A stretch of DNA of 6,853 nt from Bryobacterales bacterium (GTDB lineage: Bacteria > Acidobacteriota > Terriglobia > Bryobacterales > Bryobacteraceae), in contig DNFG01000078.1 of NCBI GenBank assembly GCA_003487005.1, forward strand, positions 1-6,853, given 5' to 3'. Below the pieces are notes generated by a model that worked only from the letters and a program-made list of their open reading frames with translations, was not told the DNA's origin and searched no databases. This document shows positions 1 through 4,590 of the stretch, one piece after another. How positions within the stretch are numbered: the first letter of the stretch is position 1; every line of letters starts with the position of its first letter. Made by a program: the position numbers and the translations under genes.

Positions 1-581
1 GGTTCGAAGAGGATGGGGGGAGACGGGTCCACTTCGCCAACCACGGATATGTGATGCATCTGGGCGTGGTGGGGGAAGGGGCGGAGGCGCGGATTCTGAT
101 GGCGGGGATCAACAATGCGTGCAACCGGCCGTTCGTGGCGTGGATGCCCGCGTCGGGGCCGGCGGCGACGTCGCCGGGTGGAGGGCCGCCGCGGTACCGT
201 TATGCGAATACGCCGCCGGGGGCGCCGCCGCTGTACATTCTGCTGCCGAATTCGCACTTCAACCTGGCGATGGGGAAGCCGTATCCGATCCCGCTGCGGT
301 TCCCGTTGCGCCGCGAGACGGTGTCGGTGGAGCTGAACGATCCGGGGTCGAACGATTTGTTGTACACCTACGAGTTCGATCTGGGGTTGAAGCCGGTGCG
401 GGTGCATGCTTCGGGGGAGGTTTTCGCGCTGCACCGGAGGTACGAGCGGGAGGGCGTGTTGGACCACCGGGCGGAGGATTGTCCGGAGTTGAACCGGCCG
501 CACATGCTGCGAGTCTGGACGCCGGAGGATGGATGGCAGGATCTGGCGATGCGGGTGTCGAATCCAAACAACACGGAGTGA
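1..581 (+). CDS. 3' end of an unrecognised protein gene (N terminus outside window)
   Basis: The reading frame is open from the left edge (first whole codon at base 3) to a TGA at 579-581, giving 192 visible residues. A GTG/ATG pair at 51-56 could in principle start a protein, but no ribosome binding site precedes it and the frame runs on upstream with a plausible sequence (FEDGGRRVHFANHGY), so I read this as a C-terminal fragment. I do not recognise the family. The visible part has a proline/glycine-rich stretch (about residues 50-80), then segments that look beta-rich (LYILLPNS, TVSVELNDPG, LLYTYEFDLGLKPVRV), then a charged stretch with a DCPELNRPH motif and a short tail. It has no membrane segment and only two cysteines, in NNACN and AEDCPE. 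Codon use is NNG-rich like the downstream + strand genes, so it looks native. The real gene is near certain; its function is unknown. Confidence 0.75.
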   Translation, partial: FEEDGGRRVHFANHGYVMHLGVVGEGAEARILMAGINNACNRPFVAWMPASGPAATSPGGGPPRYRYANTPPGAPPLYILLPNSHFNLAMGKPYPIPLRFPLRRETVSVELNDPGSNDLLYTYEFDLGLKPVRVHASGEVFALHRRYEREGVLDHRAEDCPELNRPHMLRVWTPEDGWQDLAMRVSNPNNTE

Positions 582-614
582 GGGGGTAGGCCGGTCGGCT
601 TGCGGGTTCCGGGT

Positions 615-669
615 CCTCGGGAATGGGAGTACTATAGAAATACTTACACCTTAGGACCATTTCCCGAGG
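615..669 (+). promoter_or_regulatory. Inverted repeat / possible RNA hairpin with a large loop
   Basis: CCTCGGGAA (615-623) is the exact reverse complement of TTCCCGAGG (661-669). Three more pairs (624-626 with 657-659) continue the stem if T660 is bulged out. The loop of about 30 bases holds a smaller AGTA/TACT pairing and the sequence CACCTTAG. As RNA, the 3' arm would bury GAGG (666-669), which is the only Shine-Dalgarno-like sequence for the small ORF at 679. As DNA, the arms flank the weak -10-like boxes at 630-638, so an operator is an alternative reading. GGTCC (612-616) can also pair with GGACC (654-658), a competing fold. Strand is given for the RNA reading. Confidence 0.4.
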
Positions 670-678
670 CGGCTCTCA

Positions 679-744
679 GTGAAGTTACTCAAGCGAATGG
701 GATGGATTGCTAAGGTGATCAGTAAGCCCGGCTCTTTAGAATGA
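679..744 (+). CDS. Possible 21-residue small protein or leader peptide
   Basis: A GTG codon at 679 opens a 21-codon frame ending in TGA at 742-744. GAGG at 666-669 lies 9 bases upstream, a normal ribosome-binding spacing, and sits in the 3' arm of the inverted repeat. The peptide starts MKLLKRMGWIAKVISK and ends PGSLE. It is basic and amphipathic, with a single tryptophan and no run of one amino acid such as attenuator leader peptides have. An internal ATG at 697 would give a 15-residue version but has no good ribosome binding site. The frame ends 24 bases before the response regulator start and just ahead of that gene's AAGGAG, so translation of the two could be coupled. Codon use (TTA, CGA, GGA, ATT, GCT) differs from the NNG-rich neighbours. 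A frame this short can easily arise by chance. Confidence 0.3.
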   Translation: MKLLKRMGWIAKVISKPGSLE

Positions 745-749
745 AGGCT

Positions 750-755
750 AAGGAG
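750..755 (+). promoter_or_regulatory. Ribosome binding site of the response regulator gene
   Basis: AAGGAG lies 13 bases before the ATG at 769, somewhat farther than the usual 5-10 bases. It supports the ATG at 769 over the in-frame ATGs at 787 and 802, which have no comparable site. It overlaps CTAAGG (748-753), which is complementary to CCTTAG at 649-654. Confidence 0.6.
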
Positions 756-768
756 ACGGTGAAGACCC

Positions 769-1524
769 ATGAACCTGGTGAACACGATGCCGGAAGAAAA
801 CATGATCAACGCTGCGGAAGGGAATGAGCCGGAGGCTTCGGGGAAGATCCGGGTGGTGATTGCGGACGATCATCCGATCGTGCGGGACGGGTTAAACAAG
901 CTTCTGAGTCTGGAGGATGACATCGAAGTGGTGGGCGAGGCGTGCGACGGGCGGGATCTGCTGGACAAACTGGACGAGCTGGCGCCGGACGTTGTTTTGC
1001 TGGACCTGCGGATGCCGAACCTGGACGGGTTGGGGACGCTGCAGACGATGCAGCACACGAACAAGACGAAGGCGAAGGTGATTGTCCTGACGGCGTCGGA
1101 GGACAAGAACGAGTTTGTTCAGGCGATGAAGTTGGGGTGTTGCGGGATCGTGTTGAAGCAGACTTCGGCGGATCTGATTGTGAAGAGCATCCGGAAGGTG
1201 CATGGGGGGGAGATCTGGCTGGATTCGCACACGACGGCGGCGGTGATGCGGCAGTTTGCGACAGTGGGCGAAGGTGGGGGGGCGGCAGCAGGGAGCCGGG
1301 TGCGGGAGCGGTCGCCGCTGAGTGCGCGGGAGCGTGAGATTGTGGCGCTGGTGGCGCAGGGGTTCAAGAACAAGGAGATGGCGGAGAAGATGTTCATCAG
1401 CGAGCAGACGGTGAAGAACCACCTGCACAACATCTTCGACAAGTTGGGGGTGTCGGACCGGCTTGAACTGGCGTTGTATGCGATCCACAAGGGATTGCAC
1501 CTGAGCAACCCCGGGGAGCGCTGA
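769..1524 (+). CDS. NarL/FixJ-family two-component response regulator
   Basis: This 251-residue transcription factor has an N-terminal receiver domain (about residues 27-145) and a C-terminal LuxR-type helix-turn-helix (about 184-245). Visible receiver residues are the acidic pair D33-D34 (IADDH), the phospho-acceptor D79 in VVLLDLRMP, the switch threonine T108 (VIVLTAS) and the conserved lysine K130. The DNA-binding domain reads LSAREREIVALVAQG, then KNKEMAEKMFISEQTVKNHLHNI. Family knowledge: phosphorylation by a partner histidine kinase promotes dimerisation and promoter binding. A glycine/alanine-rich linker (about 167-177) joins the domains. The first 25 residues precede the receiver and look disordered. 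The ATG at 769 is chosen because of AAGGAG upstream; ATGs at 787 and 802 would still give a whole domain set. No histidine kinase is visible here, so the partner and target genes are unknown. A strong terminator follows. Family assignment is firm. Confidence 0.95.
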   Translation: MNLVNTMPEENMINAAEGNEPEASGKIRVVIADDHPIVRDGLNKLLSLEDDIEVVGEACDGRDLLDKLDELAPDVVLLDLRMPNLDGLGTLQTMQHTNKTKAKVIVLTASEDKNEFVQAMKLGCCGIVLKQTSADLIVKSIRKVHGGEIWLDSHTTAAVMRQFATVGEGGGAAAGSRVRERSPLSAREREIVALVAQGFKNKEMAEKMFISEQTVKNHLHNIFDKLGVSDRLELALYAIHKGLHLSNPGER

Positions 1525-1551
1525 GAGCGCGGATTCCAGAGTGAGGAAGAG

Positions 1552-1579
1552 GGCCGGCGGAAGCCGGTCTTTTCCTTTT
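1552..1579 (+). terminator. Rho-independent terminator after the response regulator
   Basis: GGCCGGC (1552-1558) pairs with GCCGGTC (1563-1569), seven pairs including one G-T wobble, closed by a GGAA tetraloop of the stable GNRA class. TTTTCCTTTT (1570-1579) follows. Purines before the stem (from about 1545) can pair weakly with the T-rich tract. GATTCC (1532-1537) and GGAATC (1580-1585) form an additional outer complementary pair. The position, 28 bases after the stop codon, fits termination of the response regulator transcript and suggests the next gene has its own promoter. Confidence 0.85.
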
Positions 1580-1660
1580 GGAATCAGAAGCTTGCGTGAA
1601 AATTTGCTAATCAGGACCAAAGGGCTTGCATTTCGGACAAAGAAGTCCTAGCATCAAGTC

Positions 1661-1667
1661 AGGAGGT
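1661..1667 (+). promoter_or_regulatory. Strong ribosome binding site deciding the start at 1674
   Basis: AGGAGGT is a full-strength Shine-Dalgarno sequence six bases before the ATG at 1674. The same frame is open back to a TTG at 1626, but the added residues do not look like a signal peptide, whereas starting at 1674 puts a typical one (basic residues, then a hydrophobic stretch) at the N terminus. Confidence 0.8.
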
Positions 1668-1673
1668 ATTCGG

Positions 1674-2075
1674 ATGCGCTTCTCTTGGAAAAGGTTCGCG
1701 CCCGTGATGATTCTGGCTCTCGCCGTGCCGGTTCTGTTTGGACAGGAGGCGACGCCGCGCTTCACGCAGGTGGAACCGATGCTGGGCAAGGCAGGAACTG
1801 AGATTACAGTGACTGGCGAGCACATCGGGAAGGACCTGGTGGCGGAGTTGTACTTCACGGATGGCAAGACGGACATCAAGACGCCGATGCTGACGCAGAC
1901 GGACACGACGATCACGTGCAAGATTCCGGCGAACGTGAAGCCCGGGGTTCGCTATCGTCTGATGGTGTTGACCAAGGGCAAGGAACCGCGGCTGATTGAG
2001 CAGCCGGTTCGAGTTGAAATCGAAGGCGAAGAGACCGAGGAAGAAGAAGAGACCAAGACGCCGACGGGCCTGTAA
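1674..2075 (+). CDS. Small secreted IPT/TIG-like (immunoglobulin-fold) protein
   Basis: The product is 133 residues. Residues 1-23 form a signal peptide: basic start MRFSWKR, hydrophobic core FAPVMILALAVPVLFG, with cleavage probably around G23/Q24-A26. It is therefore likely exported across the inner membrane, with no lipobox cysteine and no second membrane segment. Residues about 28-115 resemble an IPT/TIG fold. The typical pattern PRFTQVEPMLGKAGTEITVTGEHIG is followed by short beta-strand-like segments and TTITCKIPANVKPGVRYRLMV, matching the usual 'interpretable only if applied / PPGVYDVTV'-type ending of such domains. A highly acidic tail (about 117-127, mostly Glu) precedes TKTPTGL. TIG domains usually serve binding or structural roles within larger proteins; a stand-alone copy has no predicted enzymatic activity. 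The gene lies 39 bases before sthA and may be co-transcribed with it, although one product is secreted and the other cytosolic. The domain call is by pattern only. Confidence 0.75.
   Translation: MRFSWKRFAPVMILALAVPVLFGQEATPRFTQVEPMLGKAGTEITVTGEHIGKDLVAELYFTDGKTDIKTPMLTQTDTTITCKIPANVKPGVRYRLMVLTKGKEPRLIEQPVRVEIEGEETEEEEETKTPTGL
2046..2054 (+). repeat. Second copy of a 9-base repeat in the acidic tail
   Basis: GAAGAGACC occurs at 2028-2036 and again in frame at 2046-2054, giving a duplicated EET unit in the Glu-rich C terminus. A small in-frame duplication or slippage in a purine-rich tract would explain it. It has no evident function by itself. Confidence 0.5.
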
Positions 2076-2103
2076 CGGCTGGAGGGGATTGGCTGGTAAG
2101 ATC

Positions 2104-2110
2104 GGGAGAG
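2104..2110 (+). promoter_or_regulatory. Ribosome binding site for the sthA GTG start
   Basis: GGGAGAG ends four bases before the GTG at 2115. The later in-frame ATG at 2136 has no purine-rich Shine-Dalgarno at a normal distance, so the GTG is preferred, though its first residues (SSRRKP) add nothing that the family requires. Confidence 0.45.
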
Positions 2111-2114
2111 TCGC

Positions 2115-3578
2115 GTGTCCTCGCGGCGAAAACCGATGAATCCTTCCTTGCGTAATTTCGACTATGATCTCTTTGTGATTGGATCGGGGCCCGCTGGGCA
2201 GCGGGCCGCGATTCAGGCGGCGAAGTTGAACCGCCGGGTGGGATTGGCGGAGAAGAAGACGGTGCTGGGCGGGGTGTCCGTCAACACGGGGACGATCCCG
2301 TCCAAGACGCTGCGCGAGGCGGTACTGGATCTGTCGGGGTACCGGGAGCGGGAGTTTTACGGGCTTTCGCACACGGTGAGGCAGCGGATCACGATGCAGG
2401 ATCTGCTGGCGCGGGTGGACGCGGTGGTCCGGCACGAAATCGACGTCACACGGCATCAACTCCTGCGAAATCATGTGGATGTGATCCCCGCGAACGCATC
2501 TTTCGCTGATGCGCACACATTGCGGCTGGAGGGTGTGGACGGGGCGGGGCAGCGGACGATCACGGCGGCGAGCATCATCATTGCGACGGGGACGGAAGCG
2601 ACCCGGGACGAGCACATTCCGTTCGACGGGCGGACAGTGCTGACATCGGACGACATTCTGAAACTGGACGAGTTGCCGCGGACGATGACGGTGATCGGGG
2701 CGGGGGTGATTGGTTGCGAATACGCGTCGATGTTCGCGGCGTTGGGGGTCCGGGTGACGCTGATCGACCGGCGCCCGCGGCTTTTGCCGTTCGTGGACGC
2801 GGAGATTGCGGACACTTTGGCCTATCATTTGCGCGAAAACCGGGTCACTTTGCGATTGGGGGAGAGCGTGCGGGGCGTGGAGGTGATGGAGGACGACGAC
2901 GGGCACAAAGTGCGGATTCTGCTGGAGAGCGGGAAGCAGATTGTCAGTGACAAGACTTTGTATTCGATCGGGCGGACGGGCAACACGGCGAGGCTGGACC
3001 TGGAGCGGGCGGGGTTGGAGCCGGACAGCCGGGGACGGATCGCGGTGAACGGGCGCTATCAGACGGGTCAACCGCACATTTACGCAGTGGGGGATGTGAT
3101 CGGCTTTCCTTCGCTGGCATCGACGTCGATGGAACAGGGTCGGCTGGCGGTGTGCCATGCCCTAGGGATTGCGGCGACGTCGGTGCCGGAGTTGTTCCCA
3201 TACGGGATCTACACGATCCCGGAGATCTCGATGGTGGGCCGGAACGAGGAGGAATTGACGCAGGAGGGGGTGTCGTACGAGGTGGGGAAGGCGCGATATC
3301 GCGAGATTGCGCGGGGGCAGATCATCGGGGACACGACGGGGTTGTTGAAGCTGATGTTCGACACGGGGACACGGCAACTGCTGGGGGTGCACATTATCGG
3401 AGAAGGGGCGAGCGAACTGGTGCACATCGGGCAGGCGGTGCTGGCGTTTGGCGGGAAGGTGGACTACTTCGTGGAGACGGTTTTCAACTATCCGACGCTG
3501 GCGGAGTGCTACAAGACAGCGGCGTTTGACGGGATCAACCGGCTGGGCGGGGTGGGTGTGTTTAATTCCTGCGCGTGA
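2115..3578 (+). CDS. sthA: Soluble pyridine nucleotide transhydrogenase (SthA-like flavoprotein)
   Basis: The product is 487 residues of the class I flavoprotein disulfide reductase fold. SthA enzymes move hydride between NADPH and NAD+ in the cytosol using bound FAD and so balance the two cofactor pools. Visible motifs are the FAD-binding GSGPAG (residues 23-28), a second dinucleotide motif GAGVIG (195-200) followed by LIDRR (216-220), and the FAD-contacting IYAVGDV (322-328). The dimerisation domain begins near YGIYTIPEISMVG. Lipoamide dehydrogenase would have a redox CxxxxC and a catalytic His in HPT. Here the first site reads LGGVSVNTGTIPSK, with Ser55 and Thr60 and no cysteine, and the last reads NYPTLAECYK with Asn458. 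This matches the transhydrogenase branch and argues against lipoamide dehydrogenase or mercuric reductase. The GGV-VNTGTIPSKTLREAV wording resembles mycobacterial/actinobacterial SthA more than E. coli SthA. A start at ATG 2136 would give 480 residues. Activity is assigned from family. Confidence 0.9.
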   Translation: MSSRRKPMNPSLRNFDYDLFVIGSGPAGQRAAIQAAKLNRRVGLAEKKTVLGGVSVNTGTIPSKTLREAVLDLSGYREREFYGLSHTVRQRITMQDLLARVDAVVRHEIDVTRHQLLRNHVDVIPANASFADAHTLRLEGVDGAGQRTITAASIIIATGTEATRDEHIPFDGRTVLTSDDILKLDELPRTMTVIGAGVIGCEYASMFAALGVRVTLIDRRPRLLPFVDAEIADTLAYHLRENRVTLRLGESVRGVEVMEDDDGHKVRILLESGKQIVSDKTLYSIGRTGNTARLDLERAGLEPDSRGRIAVNGRYQTGQPHIYAVGDVIGFPSLASTSMEQGRLAVCHALGIAATSVPELFPYGIYTIPEISMVGRNEEELTQEGVSYEVGKARYREIARGQIIGDTTGLLKLMFDTGTRQLLGVHIIGEGASELVHIGQAVLAFGGKVDYFVETVFNYPTLAECYKTAAFDGINRLGGVGVFNSCA

Positions 3579-3587
3579 GGGTGGCGG

Positions 3588-4586
3588 CTACTGCTGCTGC
3601 TGTTGCTGCTGCATCTGCTGTTCTCGCTCGATGGCGGCGAGGATGTCGGCTTCTTCGTTGGCAAGAGCCATGACGCCCTGGGGGAAGGAGTCGTCGGTGG
3701 AGACGACGAGTTCGGCGAGTTCCGGGGGGAGTTCGCGGCAGGCGGAGACAGCGACGGTGACGGTGAGATCGGATTGGGCCTCGCCTTTGAAGACGCCGCG
3801 GGTGGGTGGGACATCGTTGTAGTCGCGGCCGATGGCGGTGCGAATGTGGCGGTGGCCGGCGAGGAGGTTATTGGTGGGATCGAAGCCGACCCAGCCGAGT
3901 TCGGGGAGGAGGGCCTCGACCCAGGCGTGGGTGGCGCCGTCGCTGGAGCGGTCGTGGTCCTGTTCGCGGTGGTGGAGGTAGCCGCTGACGTAGCGGCAGG
4001 GGATGCCGAGTTGGCGGACCATGGCGATCATGATGTGGGCGAAGTCCTGGCAGACGCCGGCGCGCTGGTTGAGGGCGTCGTCGATGGGGGAGTCGACGCG
4101 GGTGGAGCGGGGGACGTACTCGAATTTTTCGAAGATGCGGGTATTGAGTTCGCGGAGGAGGCTGAGGGGGTCGTCGCGGCGGACGGCGCCGAGTTCGTGC
4201 ATGAGCCGTTCGAGGGCCGTGGTGGGCCTGGCGTAGTGGCTGGGCAGCAGCATTTCGAGGGTATCGCCGAGGTAGACCATGCGATCGAGTTCGGCCCAGG
4301 CTCCCGGGGCGAGGAAGTAGGGGAGGTCGTGCCAGGGCTTCATTTCGACGACGGATTCGGCCATGATCTGGAGTTGGCGGTGGTGGCCGGGGATGCCGAA
4401 GTGGTGGATGGAGTTGGCGAGGAAGTCGCGGTAAGTGTGGATGCCGGCCTTGGGCGTGACGGCGAGTTGGTAGTCGAGGCAGCGCTGATGGGCTTCGGTG
4501 CGGGGGTGCATGCGGACTTCCATCAAGCTTTCGGAGACCGGGGCGCTGTAGCGGAAGCGGGTGAGGTGGCGGATGCGATAGTACAT
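3588..4586 (-). CDS. Transglutaminase-like cysteine protein with C-terminal polyglutamine tail
   Basis: The product is 332 residues starting MYYRIRHLTRFRYSAPVSES, a typical N terminus for bacterial proteins with a transglutaminase N-terminal region (about 1-85) followed by a transglutaminase core. The papain-like triad is visible: Cys179 in RAGVCQDFAH, His220 in THAWVEA, and Asp236 in FDPTNN. Such proteins may cleave or form amide/isopeptide bonds; for this branch the substrate is unknown. The open frame extends upstream to 4817, but that part is a low-complexity shadow of the alpha-E gene, so ATG 4586 is chosen. TTGAGG (4596-4601) precedes it by 9 bases and the alpha-E stop lies 4 bases away, implying translational coupling. 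No signal peptide is seen. The family domain seems to end near residue 281. The remaining roughly 50 residues are extra and finish with a Glu/Ala-rich helix and QQMQQQQQQQ. Confidence 0.92.
   Translation of the reverse strand: MYYRIRHLTRFRYSAPVSESLMEVRMHPRTEAHQRCLDYQLAVTPKAGIHTYRDFLANSIHHFGIPGHHRQLQIMAESVVEMKPWHDLPYFLAPGAWAELDRMVYLGDTLEMLLPSHYARPTTALERLMHELGAVRRDDPLSLLRELNTRIFEKFEYVPRSTRVDSPIDDALNQRAGVCQDFAHIMIAMVRQLGIPCRYVSGYLHHREQDHDRSSDGATHAWVEALLPELGWVGFDPTNNLLAGHRHIRTAIGRDYNDVPPTRGVFKGEAQSDLTVTVAVSACRELPPELAELVVSTDDSFPQGVMALANEEADILAAIEREQQMQQQQQQQ
3591..3620 (-). repeat. CAG trinucleotide tract encoding the C-terminal polyglutamine
   Basis: Immediately before the TAG stop (3588-3590, read on the - strand) are seven glutamine codons (3591-3611: six CAG and one CAA), then ATG, then two more CAG. 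The + strand shows this as a CTG run. Because the unit is three bases, copy-number changes would lengthen or shorten the tail without shifting the frame. Confidence 0.85.
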
Positions 4587-4590
4587 GGGG

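Larger units (their letters stand above)
582..768. other. Structured, less GC-rich leader region before the response regulator
   Basis: This 187-base gap between two + strand genes is visibly richer in A and T than its surroundings. It contains a 9-bp inverted repeat (615-623 / 661-669), an 8-bp complement (647-654 / 710-717), three short direct repeats (GAATGGGA at 621 and 695; CGGCTCT at 670 and 729; GCTAAGG at 709 and 747), a 21-codon open frame (679-744) and the ribosome binding site of the next gene (750-755). I found no convincing -35/-10 pair. TACTAT (630-635) and TATAGA (633-638) resemble -10 boxes, but nothing at the right distance upstream resembles TTGACA. The region could be a 5' untranslated RNA element, an operator region, or both. 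Confidence 0.55.

Noticed and set aside
1541..1651. 36-codon GTG frame between the response regulator and the TIG-like gene
   Set aside because: It runs through the terminator hairpin, has no ribosome binding site, and encodes no recognisable sequence.
1626..1654. TTGCAT / TAGCAT with a 17-base spacer as a promoter for the TIG-like gene
   Set aside because: Matches to consensus are weak (3 and 4 of 6), and transcription would start on the ribosome binding site at 1661, leaving no leader.
1659..3158. 499-codon open frame on the - strand across the TIG-like and sthA genes
   Set aside because: It is rich in Arg, Pro, His and Gln with no domain, and covers two well-supported + strand genes and their intergenic gap.
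2115..3578. Dihydrolipoamide dehydrogenase or mercuric reductase
   Set aside because: The CxxxxC redox pair and the C-terminal catalytic His are absent, while the GTIPSK and NYPTLAE signatures match the soluble transhydrogenase branch.
3591..3620. CTG-rich run considered as a CRISPR or mobile-element repeat
   Set aside because: It is a simple triplet tract in frame with the end of the transglutaminase gene. There are no spacers, no flanking inverted repeats and no target-site duplication.
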